Below are positions 1 through 7,304 of a stretch of DNA of 22,075 bases, in pieces (within the stretch, counting starts at the first letter, position 1; each line of letters opens with the position of its first letter). Made by a program: the position numbers and the translations under genes. Under the pieces are notes generated by a model. The model did no database searches, had not been told where the DNA came from, and was given only the letters and a program-made list of their open reading frames with translations. Origin of the DNA: CAZCPB01 sp044223975 (lineage in GTDB: Bacteria; Planctomycetota; Phycisphaerae; Phycisphaerales; UBA1924); the NCBI GenBank assembly GCA_044223975.1, contig JBGALI010000035.1:1-22075 (forward strand), in the 5' to 3' direction.

Positions 1-166
1 GGGTGGGTTCGTCCGGCTCTTGGTCGTGAAGGACCGTTTCCCCGAATCACCGCTGTTCCCCAGACGATGCCCGATCCAGCAAACGCACCCGCCGCGCGGG
101 GATTCTCCCGCTGCTCTCGACCCCGGAGCATGAACCGTGAAACGCGGCTCTCGAACCTGACCTCTT

Positions 167-487
167 TCACGGCTCCTCCGACGATTCATCTTCGCCCGAG
201 CCTTCACCCTGACCCTTGGGCGCGTGTCCCCAAAGCTCCCCGGCCTTGAACTTTCCCTCGTACCACGAATTGGTCAGGCGCCGCAGCTCGGCCAGGAACC
301 CCATCGCCGCGATCTTGTCCGCCCCCAGCGTGACCGTGACCGACGCCCCGTCGCTCTCCAGCCCGACCAGCTCGACGCCCGTTCGCTCCAGGATCGCCCG
401 CGCCGTTGCTTCAACGGTCGAGCGAACCTTCGGATCATCCAGCGGCCTGCCCCGAAGGGCGCTCAACCGCACCGTGCTGGGTTCCAT
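167..487 (-). CDS. Small conserved-looking hypothetical protein (106 aa)
   Basis: I do not recognise this 106-residue protein. The frame is open further upstream, but that extension translates the heptamer tandem repeat into repeated MGNGQWA units, so I chose the internal ATG at 485-487 (start MEPSTVRL). The protein is soluble and shows no signal peptide or membrane segment. It looks like a compact alpha/beta domain (residues about 15-75, including TVEATARAILERTGVE and VTVTLGADKIAA), followed by an acidic, Glu/Ser-rich tail ending in DESSEEP. No clear Shine-Dalgarno sequence precedes the ATG. The gene is divergent from the OPT transporter, with the repeat between them, so there is no operon partner in view. 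Codon bias (G/C at third positions) fits a real gene. Confidence 0.6.
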   Translation of the reverse strand: MEPSTVRLSALRGRPLDDPKVRSTVEATARAILERTGVELVGLESDGASVTVTLGADKIAAMGFLAELRRLTNSWYEGKFKAGELWGHAPKGQGEGSGEDESSEEP

Positions 488-577
488 GGTCTGCACTTTA
501 GCAGGCGTGGTGAACTTCAAGTGCGGACGACCGCACGCAGGAGCATCCAGAGAAGCATGGGTCCCGCAATACGCTCG

Positions 578-654
578 ATTGCCCATTGCCCATTGCCCAT
601 TGCCCATTGCCCATTGCCCATTGCCCACCGCCCACTGCCCACTGGCCTCTGCCC
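578..654. repeat. Heptamer tandem repeat (ATTGCCC)n
   Basis: Seven perfect head-to-tail copies of ATTGCCC occupy 578-626. They decay into ACCGCCC, ACTGCCC, ACTGGCC and TCTGCCC up to 654. The reverse strand reads GGGCAAT. The array lies between two divergent genes and ends 19 bases before the ATG of the OPT transporter. A TATAAA hexamer at 660-665 follows directly, which could be a -10 box giving a nearly leaderless transcript, but no -35 match is visible at a normal distance. The same heptamer recurs at 9724-9751. Heptameric short tandem repeats of this sort are known as dispersed intergenic elements in several bacterial groups, notably cyanobacteria (STRR); their role is unclear. Confidence 0.95.
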
Positions 655-673
655 TCTGCTATAAAACCCACCC

Positions 674-2686
674 ATGGCCATTCCCCAACTCACCGAAGAA
701 CAAGTCCACTCCATGACCGCCGTGGAGAAAGACCGCTGGTGGCTCGCCAACGTCTTCCGCGGCGACATGCCCCAGCTCACCATCCGCTCGGCCCTCACCG
801 GTTTCCTCCTCGGCGGCGTCCTCTCCGCCACCAACCTCTACGTGAGCGCCAAGACCGGCATCACCCTGGGCGTCGGGCTCACCTCCGTCATCCTGGCCTT
901 CGCGATGTTCAAGTTCCTCGCGACCATGCGGATCGCCAAGGACTTCACGATCCTCGAGAACAACGCGATGCAGTCGATCGCGACCGCCGCGGGCTACATG
1001 ACCGTGCCGCTCATGTCCAGCTTCACCGCCTACTTCTGGAAGGCCAACACCGTCCTCCCCTGGTGGCAGCTCTTCATCTTCAACATCGTCACCGCGCTCA
1101 TGGGGGTGCTGGTCGCCTTCCCCATGAAGCGGCGCTTCATCAACGACGAGCAGCAGCCCTTCCCCGAAGGCCGGGCCTGCGGCGTCGTGCTCGACACGCT
1201 TTATTCCGGCAAGGGCGGCATCGGCATGATCCAGGCCAAGGCGCTCCTGGTCGCCGCGTCCATCACCGCGGCCTTCCAGATCGCCATCGGCGAGGGCTAC
1301 ATGCAGCTGCTCTGGGTCCGCGCCATGGGCCGCAGCACGTTCTGGGTGCTTAACGACAAGCTCGACTGGGTCTACTTCCACTACTTCGCCGGCAAGGGCG
1401 CTGTAGGGCCCACGATCGCGGGTATCCCCCTCAAGGACCTTGCCCTCTGGCCCTCGCTCGATCTGGCCATGCTCGGCACCGGCGGCCTCATGGGCATCCG
1501 CACCTCCACCAGCATGCTGGTGGGCATGATCGTCAACTTCATCATCCTCGCCCCGTGGATGATCCTCCGCGGCGACATCGTCACCAAGGGCTCGCGCCTC
1601 ACCTGGGACCAGGTGCAGCACAAGATTGCCGAGGGCACCATGACCCTCGGTCAGGCCGCGTACGGCCGCACCGAGATCGTCAACCAGTGGGCCATCTGGT
1701 GGGGCGTGGGCATCATGGTCGTCGGCTCACTGGTCGCCCTTTTCGCCAAGCCCAAGGTCATCATCGACGCCTTCAAGGGACTTGCCGGGCGGAAGAAGGC
1801 CGTCGAGGACCCGGTCGCCCACATCGAGCTGCCGCTGAAGGTGTCCTTCATCGGCCTGCCCATCCTCGCCATCGCCACCGCGTGGATGGCCCACCAGTGG
1901 TACGACGTCCCCTACTGGATGACCATCGTCGCCCTGCCCCTGGTCTTTGCCCTCTCCCTGATCTGCACCAACGCCATGGCCCTCACGAGCTGGACGCCCA
2001 CCGGCGCCCTGGCCAAGATCCCCCAGTTCACCTTCGGCATGATCGACCGCACCAACCCCGGCGTGAACCTCATGACCGCCGGCATCACCGCCAGCGTCGC
2101 CAGCAACGCCGCCAACCTGCTCTCGGACATCAAGCCCGGCTACATGCTCGGCGGCAAGCCGCGCCAGCAGGCTCTCGGCCACGCCATCGGCATCATCGCC
2201 GGCGCCCTGGCGAGCACGCCGCTCTTCTACGCCATGTTCCTCAGCAACCGCCAGCCCGGCCAGTCGGTTGAGGAGGCCATGGTCTCTGACAAGTTCCCGA
2301 TGCCCTCGGCGGTGCAGTGGAAGGGCGTCGCCGACATCATCGAACGCGGCTTCAAAGGCCTCAGCGACTCCATCCTCTGGTCCCTGGGCATCGCCGCGGT
2401 CGTTGCGCTCGTGTTTGAGATCCTCAGATTGCGCACCAAGGGCAAGTTCTGGCTCTCCCCCGTCAGCATCGGCCTGGGCGTCGTCCTGCCCCCCGAGGCC
2501 ACGCTCTGCATGTGGACCGGCGCCGTGGTCTTCCACTTCCTGCACCACCGCTACGAGAAGCGTGAGGGCACCGCCGGCCACACCATCTGGGTCCGCTCCC
2601 TCGAGCCCATCTGCGCGGGCATCATCGCCGGCGCCGCGCTCATCGGCATCGGCGACAAGCTCGTCGAGGTCTTCGTGCTCGGCTGA
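674..2686 (+). CDS. OPT-family oligopeptide/metal-chelate transporter
   Basis: This 670-aa polytopic membrane protein has about 14-16 hydrophobic helices across its length. Family marks are NNAMQSIATAAG (about residues 96-107) and the QPFPEGRA loop (161-168), both typical of the oligopeptide transporter (OPT) superfamily, plus GIRTSTSMLVG in a later helix. OPT proteins are secondary transporters in the cytoplasmic membrane that import small peptides or peptide-like metal chelates; the substrate cannot be read from the sequence. The length fits prokaryotic OPT proteins (about 600-700 aa). The ATG at 674 is the first in frame after the heptamer repeat, and its Shine-Dalgarno signal is poor. The gene stands alone and converges on the secretion cluster, with only 7 bases between the two stop codons. 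A neutral hydrophilic segment around residues 360-385 is probably a cytoplasmic loop. Confidence 0.9.
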   Translation: MAIPQLTEEQVHSMTAVEKDRWWLANVFRGDMPQLTIRSALTGFLLGGVLSATNLYVSAKTGITLGVGLTSVILAFAMFKFLATMRIAKDFTILENNAMQSIATAAGYMTVPLMSSFTAYFWKANTVLPWWQLFIFNIVTALMGVLVAFPMKRRFINDEQQPFPEGRACGVVLDTLYSGKGGIGMIQAKALLVAASITAAFQIAIGEGYMQLLWVRAMGRSTFWVLNDKLDWVYFHYFAGKGAVGPTIAGIPLKDLALWPSLDLAMLGTGGLMGIRTSTSMLVGMIVNFIILAPWMILRGDIVTKGSRLTWDQVQHKIAEGTMTLGQAAYGRTEIVNQWAIWWGVGIMVVGSLVALFAKPKVIIDAFKGLAGRKKAVEDPVAHIELPLKVSFIGLPILAIATAWMAHQWYDVPYWMTIVALPLVFALSLICTNAMALTSWTPTGALAKIPQFTFGMIDRTNPGVNLMTAGITASVASNAANLLSDIKPGYMLGGKPRQQALGHAIGIIAGALASTPLFYAMFLSNRQPGQSVEEAMVSDKFPMPSAVQWKGVADIIERGFKGLSDSILWSLGIAAVVALVFEILRLRTKGKFWLSPVSIGLGVVLPPEATLCMWTGAVVFHFLHHRYEKREGTAGHTIWVRSLEPICAGIIAGAALIGIGDKLVEVFVLG

Positions 2687-2687
2687 C

Positions 2688-2704
2688 CGGGGATCAGTTC
2701 CCCG
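2688..2704. terminator. Weak hairpin between convergent genes
   Basis: CGGGGA (2688-2693) pairs with TCCCCG (2699-2704) over a 5-nt loop, right at the facing stop codons of the OPT gene and the TPR lipoprotein gene. The stem is only 6 bp and no T-tract follows on either strand, so it may at most be a weak bidirectional terminator. Confidence 0.25.
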
Positions 2705-3332
2705 ACGCCCGGGCCTTCTCCTGCTCGCGCAGGGAGCCCTCGATCCGCACCCGCTCGCGCTGGAAGACCTCGCGCCACTTGGGGTCCGTCTCGATCATCA
2801 GCCCGCGCCGCATCACGTCGGCCAGTCGCTCGTCGGACTTGTTGAGCTTCCGCGCCGCCAGGGCCGTGCCGCGCAGCGCGGGAACCCAGTTGGCGTCGCG
2901 GTCCAGCGCCATCTCGTAGTACTGCAGCGACTGCTCCGCGAAGCCCGCGTTGTAGTAGACCAGCCCCAGGTTCTCGAAGGCGCGCGGGTCGTGCGGGTCG
3001 GGGTTGACCTCCGCCGCCCGCTTGAGCGCCGCCGCGGCGTCGAGATAATGCCCCTGCGTCATCAGCACCGTGCCCAGGTTGTTCCAGGCCATCGGCGCGT
3101 TGGGGTTCAACTCGATCGACCTCTTGTAGAAGTCCGCCGCGGTGTCCAGCTTCCCCTCGTGCTGCGCGGCGATGCCCTGGGTGACCAGGCGGTTGGCCTC
3201 GGTCAGGCGCTCCGACGGGGTCGTGACCGGGCCCGTGTTGAGGTCGGCGGTGCACCCGACCGCCAGCAGCGCGGCCGCCGCCAGCGCGGTCGTCAGCCCA
3301 TGGATCGGACGCGCGGTCATGTTCGTCTTCAT
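2694..3332 (-). CDS. TPR lipoprotein, last gene of the type II secretion cluster
   Basis: A 212-aa protein with a lipoprotein signal: positive N-terminus, hydrophobic stretch rich in Ala/Leu, then lipobox LAVGC with the acylated Cys at residue 27. The mature part holds three to four tetratricopeptide repeats (about residues 40-160), seen as NPNAPMAWNNLGTVLMTQG and DPRAFENLGLVYYNAGF, followed by a charged C-terminal helix. TPR lipoproteins such as PilF/PilW act as pilotins or assembly factors for secretins in type IV pilus systems. A similar role here is inferred from the gene's place at the 3' end of a gsp cluster, 28 bases after the gspM-like gene. The ATG at 3330-3332 has GGAG five bases upstream. 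Lipid anchoring is well supported; the membrane (inner or outer) and the job are not. It could also be a general TPR scaffold unrelated to secretion. Confidence 0.8.
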   Translation of the reverse strand: MKTNMTARPIHGLTTALAAAALLAVGCTADLNTGPVTTPSERLTEANRLVTQGIAAQHEGKLDTAADFYKRSIELNPNAPMAWNNLGTVLMTQGHYLDAAAALKRAAEVNPDPHDPRAFENLGLVYYNAGFAEQSLQYYEMALDRDANWVPALRGTALAARKLNKSDERLADVMRRGLMIETDPKWREVFQRERVRIEGSLREQEKARASGN

Positions 3333-3360
3333 CCCTGCTCCACCTTCGGCGGCGCCGCCC

Positions 3361-3960
3361 TCACGAGCCCGCGCGCTGCCAGCGTTGAAACACCACTTTC
3401 ATGATCCACGCGTTGGCGTCGGGGCGAAGCGTCACCGAGTACACCTCGATCCCCGGGATGTCGTCCGTCGCGTACCGCAGCCACAAGAGCAGCGGCTCGA
3501 GTTCCTCGTTCTTCACCGCGTCGTACTCGAACTTCACCCGCTGAACGCCCGCGCCGCGGTTCTCCGGCGGGCTCGGGCGCGGCATCAGCGTCTTGGAGTT
3601 CGTCAGTCCGGCCCGCTCCGCGGCCCCCTGGAGCATCGTCAGGATCTTGTCGTTCGGCGCCGGGCCCTTCTCGCCCCCGCCCGCCTGCCCTTCGAGTTCT
3701 TTCAGCCGCCCGACCGCCGAGGCGAGCGTTGTCGCCGCCGCTCGCTCGCGGCTGAACTCCCGCGACGCGGTGCCCACCGCCCACAGGCTCGCCGCCAGCG
3801 ACACCAGGCACGCCGCCAGCAGCACCACCGCGACCGCCACCAGGTAGACCGGGCGGTTGCGACGCTCGTTCCCCGCCGCGGCGGACACCAGCGCGTCGCG
3901 TGACTCCCCGGCCCGCTCCGCGGCGCTCAAGCTCTCGTTCGGTGCGTCCATGCGGCTCAT
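3361..3960 (-). CDS. gspM: GspM/PilO-like type II secretion inner-membrane protein
   Basis: A 199-aa bitopic protein with a short cytoplasmic N-terminus, one membrane helix at about residues 38-62 (VAVAVVLLAACLVSLAASLW), then a coiled-coil stretch (about 65-95) and a small periplasmic alpha/beta domain (about 105-195). This is the topology of GspM and PilO, which pair with GspL/PilN to link the ATPase to the pseudopilus. Sequence identity to named GspM proteins is not obvious, so the call rests on topology, size and gene order (directly after the gspL-like gene). The start is the ATG at 3958-3960, which overlaps the upstream TGA in an ATGA, implying translational coupling. An upstream in-frame ATG at 4020 would lie deep inside the gspL-like gene and is rejected. 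Confidence 0.7.
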   Translation of the reverse strand: MSRMDAPNESLSAAERAGESRDALVSAAAGNERRNRPVYLVAVAVVLLAACLVSLAASLWAVGTASREFSRERAAATTLASAVGRLKELEGQAGGGEKGPAPNDKILTMLQGAAERAGLTNSKTLMPRPSPPENRGAGVQRVKFEYDAVKNEELEPLLLWLRYATDDIPGIEVYSVTLRPDANAWIMKVVFQRWQRAGS

Positions 3961-5657
3961 GGCGTGCCCTCCGCGCCGGGCTTGCGGGCATCGGCCGACC
4001 AGCTCGCGCTGAACGTGCACTTGATCTTCCCGTTCGCCCCCGGCGGCGCGAAGTTGGCAGACCAGTCCGACAGGCGCGAGCCGGCCACGCTCCGCAGCGC
4101 CCCCAGCAGCGCCTCGCCCTCTTCGAGCGTCGGCACCGTCACGATGATCCGGTTGCTCAGGCGGCTGTCCAGCGCGATCGATTCGATCTCGATGTCCGGG
4201 ATCCCCAGCACCAGGCTGAGCGTTTCCAGCTCGGCCAGCACCGGCATGGCCGCCTCGGTGGCCTTGATCGGCTTGGTCGCCTGCTCCAGCGTCGCGACCT
4301 TGCTCATCACCGTCTCAAGCTCCTTGCCCGGGTAGGCCGGTCCCAGGTTCGCCCCCTGGAACAAATCCCGGGCCTGCGTCGCCGTGCGGCGTGCCGCCTC
4401 GCGGTACCCCGCGGCCTCGGCCCTGAACTTCCACGCCAGGGCCCCGACGCCCGCCGCGCCCATAGCGATCGCCAGGGCCGCCCACAGGTGCAGGCGGAAG
4501 TGCGACTGCCCCGGACGACGCGAAAGGTCGACCAGAGACGTCGACCCCTCCACGCGCGAAGACGCGTCGATCGCCCCCGCCTCCGCCGACGTTTCGGCAG
4601 CAGCCGCGACGCGGCGCAGCGTCGTCCCCACCGGGTCCGAGTCCACCGCAAGGTCGACCGTCGCTCCCGGCAGCGCCCGCCCCAGCGCCACGCCCAGCCC
4701 CGCCGCGTCCAGCGCGCCGTCCCCCGCGTCCTCCCCGGCCCAGAGCTCGGGCGTCACGCACGTCAGCCGCGACGGCGCCATCGCCAGCTGCGCCGACCAC
4801 GCCATCCACTCGGCCGCCAGACGTGCCGTGTCCGCCCGCCGCACCCGTACCAGCCCCGGCGCCCCGTCGGCCGTCCGTTCGATCCTCAGGCGCATCGACC
4901 CCGCCGCGATCAGCGCCCCCGCGCGCGACCACGCCCACAGCAGGCGGCCCGCGGGCTCCACCAGGATCGACGCGCTCACCACCGCGCTCTCGGCCACGAC
5001 CTCGGCAGGGCGCGAGCCCGCGGCGCGGACCACGCCCGCGTTGGCCGGGCCCGCCGGGTCCCACGCCGCGCTCATCGCGTGCCACAAGGAGCACACCATG
5101 TCCACCCGCACGCCCTCGGCGTCCAGGCAATCCACCAGCACCCGGGCCGCGCTGTCGGGCACCGCCAGCACCGGCACGCGAAGCTTGGTCTCGATCTGCG
5201 CCGGTGCGCCCTTGCCCTGCTTGCGCGGCGCGCTGGCCTTGGCGTCCAAGGGCGCGCCGAGTGCCTGCAGCGACGCCTCGCCCGGCACGCCCGCGTACGC
5301 CGCGAGCACCGCCGGCGCGCGCGACGAGCCCGTGTCGCCCTCGTCGCCGTCGGCGCTCCAGTCCGTCGCGCCCTGGCGCGCCAGCGTCCCGATCACCCGC
5401 GCTTCGCCCGACGGCGCCGTCAGCCACGAGCACAGCGCCCCGTCGATGTCCACGCACAGCACGTTCAGGAGCGCCCGCCCGCCCCCGCCGTTCCGTGGCA
5501 GGTGCTCGCGGATCCACGCCGCCGCTTCGTTCAGCGCCGAGATCGGCTCGCCCTCGCGGCAGTGGTGCGTCTCGTCCGTGCGGTCGCCGACCAGGCGCAC
5601 CCCCACCGGGCGCACTCCGCGTTCCGTGCGTTCGAAGTACGCGACCCTCGCGCTCAC
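3957..5657 (-). CDS. gspL: GspL-like protein (PilM/PilN-type domain fusion)
   Basis: A 566-aa bitopic protein. Residues 1 to about 380 are cytoplasmic and look like a degenerate actin-like (PilM/GspL) fold, with ALLNVLCVDIDGALCSWL (about 62-79) as one strand-turn-strand element. It is followed by LVDLSRRP (375-382) just before a membrane helix at about 389-409, and by a periplasmic PilN-like domain (410-550) with a helical stalk and a ferredoxin-like end. GspL anchors the GspE ATPase to the inner membrane and binds GspM. The protein is longer than typical GspL (about 400 aa), with low-complexity linkers around 100-150 and 350-370. Its GTG start (5655-5657) overlaps the gspC-like stop as GTGA, and its own stop overlaps gspM as ATGA. 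Function follows from topology and context; direct homology is weak by eye. Confidence 0.7.
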   Translation of the reverse strand: MSARVAYFERTERGVRPVGVRLVGDRTDETHHCREGEPISALNEAAAWIREHLPRNGGGGRALLNVLCVDIDGALCSWLTAPSGEARVIGTLARQGATDWSADGDEGDTGSSRAPAVLAAYAGVPGEASLQALGAPLDAKASAPRKQGKGAPAQIETKLRVPVLAVPDSAARVLVDCLDAEGVRVDMVCSLWHAMSAAWDPAGPANAGVVRAAGSRPAEVVAESAVVSASILVEPAGRLLWAWSRAGALIAAGSMRLRIERTADGAPGLVRVRRADTARLAAEWMAWSAQLAMAPSRLTCVTPELWAGEDAGDGALDAAGLGVALGRALPGATVDLAVDSDPVGTTLRRVAAAAETSAEAGAIDASSRVEGSTSLVDLSRRPGQSHFRLHLWAALAIAMGAAGVGALAWKFRAEAAGYREAARRTATQARDLFQGANLGPAYPGKELETVMSKVATLEQATKPIKATEAAMPVLAELETLSLVLGIPDIEIESIALDSRLSNRIIVTVPTLEEGEALLGALRSVAGSRLSDWSANFAPPGANGKIKCTFSASWSADARKPGAEGTP

Positions 5658-6412
5658 TGCTTCTCCCTGCCGTCGAGCACCTTGTTCCGCATGTTCGCGG
5701 CCGCGTCGCGTGCGGCGTTCGCCGCCGCCTCGTCGGCCGCGGGGTTGGGCCGCCCCGTGTTGCCGCGCCGGCCCCGGCCACCCGGTGTCGGTGTGCCCGC
5801 GATATTCCCCGCATCGCCCGGGTTGCCCGGCATGCCAAAGCCGCCGGAGTTCGGCGAGGCCGCCGACGCCGCCACGTACGTGACCGTCGGTCCCGAGCGC
5901 GCCTGCTTGGTCAGGGTCTGCGTGGCCGATCCCTTGAGCGTGATCTCCACCCGGTCGTCGTGCACCTCGACGACCGTCACGTCGCCATCGCTCTCGCCGG
6001 GGCCCAAGAGCCGCTGGTGCTCACCGATCTTCAGGAGCGCCACCCGCCGCGTCGGCTCGGTCAACGCTCCGAGGAACTTCACGGTCTCTTCCGGCACGGG
6101 AACAGGGACTTGAGTGATGTTCGGGTCCTCGGGGCTCGCTTCCACCACCGGCACCGGGTAATTCCCGATCTGCCGGATGCGCCGGTCGATCGCCGATGGA
6201 TCAAATTCCTCGGCCCGCGCCAGCCGCCCGGAGCCGTCCGTCTTCCCCGGCTTGGCCACCGGGATCGACAGCGACGGCGTCTCGACCGGTTGGGGCGTGC
6301 GCAGGGCGAACGCCGCCAGGGCCGTCGCCCCGACTCCCAGCGTCACGAACGCAACCTGGGCGCGGCGGGCGTATGTCGAAGCGGTGCGTTGATGAAGCGC
6401 GGCGGTCAGCAC
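5654..6412 (-). CDS. gspC: GspC/PilP-like type II secretion periplasmic linker
   Basis: A 252-aa bitopic protein: short basic N-terminus, membrane helix at about 18-38, Pro/Lys-rich periplasmic linker, then a homology-region-like beta domain at about 110-170 (VKFLGALTEPTRRVALLKIG, then DVTVVEVHDDRVEITL). The strand pattern, with a 'would-be regulator' stretch of Val-X-X-Val-X-X-Val type, matches the HR domain of GspC and PilP, which bridges the inner-membrane platform to the secretin. The C-terminus (185-252) is a Gly/Pro/Asn/Ala-rich tail with no PDZ or coiled-coil domain of the classical type. Start: GTG at 6410-6412, chosen because a good GGAGGG lies six bases upstream. The nearest upstream ATG runs into a stop after six codons. 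The gene overlaps the gspL-like gene by four bases. Confidence 0.7.
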   Translation of the reverse strand: MLTAALHQRTASTYARRAQVAFVTLGVGATALAAFALRTPQPVETPSLSIPVAKPGKTDGSGRLARAEEFDPSAIDRRIRQIGNYPVPVVEASPEDPNITQVPVPVPEETVKFLGALTEPTRRVALLKIGEHQRLLGPGESDGDVTVVEVHDDRVEITLKGSATQTLTKQARSGPTVTYVAASAASPNSGGFGMPGNPGDAGNIAGTPTPGGRGRRGNTGRPNPAADEAAANAARDAAANMRNKVLDGREKQ

Positions 6413-6418
6413 AAAGAA

Positions 6419-6424
6419 CCCTCC
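6419..6424 (-). promoter_or_regulatory. Strong Shine-Dalgarno for the gspC-like gene
   Basis: On the minus strand the bases read GGAGGG, six bases before the GTG at 6412. It lies in the 25-base gap after the gspK stop, so this gene re-initiates translation rather than being coupled. The site settles the choice of GTG over the nearby out-of-frame ATG. Confidence 0.7.
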
Positions 6425-6437
6425 ATGGCCCCAGAGT

Positions 6438-7304
6438 CTATCGGGGTGGTACCTTCTCCCACGAGAGAAAGGCGGATCGCGGTGGGGGAGCGGCGGTTCG
6501 ACCGACCCCGCCCGTGCGCTGCAGCGGCGAGCGGGCCACCAGGTAGCCCGTGTACCGGGCGATGGGCGTCGAACTCTGCGGCGGACGGACGTCGAGGATA
6601 AACCGGTAAAAGCTCGGCTCCGCCGCGACCATCCGCAAGAACGACCGGCGCCTGGCCTCGCTGACGCTCACCTTCGTCGCAGCCTCGTTCAGGTCAGCCG
6701 AGGTGACTTTGTCCTTGGTCTGGCGGAGTTCGATCAGGGTTCGCGTCAACTCGTCGGCCCCCTCGGGCCCGACGGTCTGCCGGCACACCGCGTTGAGCAC
6801 CTCCGGCGGCGCCGTCCACAGGCTGACTTCGGGCGGACCGACCTGGCGGGTCATCCTTTCAAACTCGGACGCTCCCACGTTCTGCCGGAGCGAGTCGAGC
6901 GCGCCCACCGCGTCCAGCGTCTCCTCCGCGCCCAGCCCAACCACCGTCGAGAGCAGCGTGCCCTGGGCGTCCAGCAGGTAGAAACTCATCCGCGTTTCGT
7001 CGTCGAGCACCAGGTCAAACGCCCGCCCGTCCACCGCCAGGTTGTCACGGACCGAGTTCAGCGCCTTGTTCTTCAGCCACTGGTCCACGATTTCGCGCAC
7101 GCCGCGGCTGAAATGCCAGTCCCGCACCTCCTCGGCCTGCCGCGCCACCGTCGTGCCCTGCGTCCCCTGCCTCCCCAGCATCGCTGCCACGATCACCACC
7201 ACGACCAGCGTCAGCATCACCACCAGGGGCAGCGCGAACGCACGCTCGCCCGTCGCCACGCGGCGGTTTCGGATACCGGAAATTGGTGCGGCGACTGGGT
7301 TCAT
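6438..7304 (-). CDS. gspK: GspK-like minor pseudopilin
   Basis: A 288-aa protein with a prepilin-like hydrophobic N-terminus (about residues 22-45, FALPLVVMLTLVVVVIVAAM) after a basic leader. As in other GspK proteins, the conserved Glu at +5 of the mature pilin is absent. The motif SLWTAPPEVLNAV (161-173) corresponds to the NTAPPEVL element of the GspK alpha-domain, and a helix-rich inserted region around it (120-215) fits the GspK family. GspK caps the pseudopilus tip together with GspI and GspJ. Its length is close to family norms (about 300 aa). The ATG at 7302-7304 overlaps the upstream stop as ATGA. The C-terminus is Arg/Pro-rich and runs past the pilin domain. This is the clearest marker that the cluster is type II secretion and not a type IV pilus. 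Confidence 0.85.
   Translation of the reverse strand: MNPVAAPISGIRNRRVATGERAFALPLVVMLTLVVVVIVAAMLGRQGTQGTTVARQAEEVRDWHFSRGVREIVDQWLKNKALNSVRDNLAVDGRAFDLVLDDETRMSFYLLDAQGTLLSTVVGLGAEETLDAVGALDSLRQNVGASEFERMTRQVGPPEVSLWTAPPEVLNAVCRQTVGPEGADELTRTLIELRQTKDKVTSADLNEAATKVSVSEARRRSFLRMVAAEPSFYRFILDVRPPQSSTPIARYTGYLVARSPLQRTGGVGRTAAPPPRSAFLSWEKVPPR

Noticed and set aside
135..172. 8-bp inverted repeat CCGTGAAA/TTTCACGG
   Set aside because: The loop is 22 bases, there is no T-tract, and the right arm overlaps the stop codon of the small gene; probably chance.
67..249. Short plus-strand frame at the left edge, and a minus-strand frame from ATG at 131 that is open to base 1
   Set aside because: Neither shows a recognisable domain or ribosome site. 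Both are Pro/Arg/Ala-rich, as high-GC noncoding frames are. The minus-strand one could be the start of a gene beyond the edge, but the evidence is too thin.
578..654. Heptamer and octamer arrays as CRISPR
   Set aside because: Units are 7-8 bases, directly abutting and without spacers, and no cas genes are present.
3900..6113. Very long plus-strand open frames opposite the gspL/gspC genes (up to 737 codons)
   Set aside because: They are Arg/Pro/His-rich mirror frames typical of GC-rich coding DNA. The minus-strand frames have membrane helices, proper overlaps and family features.
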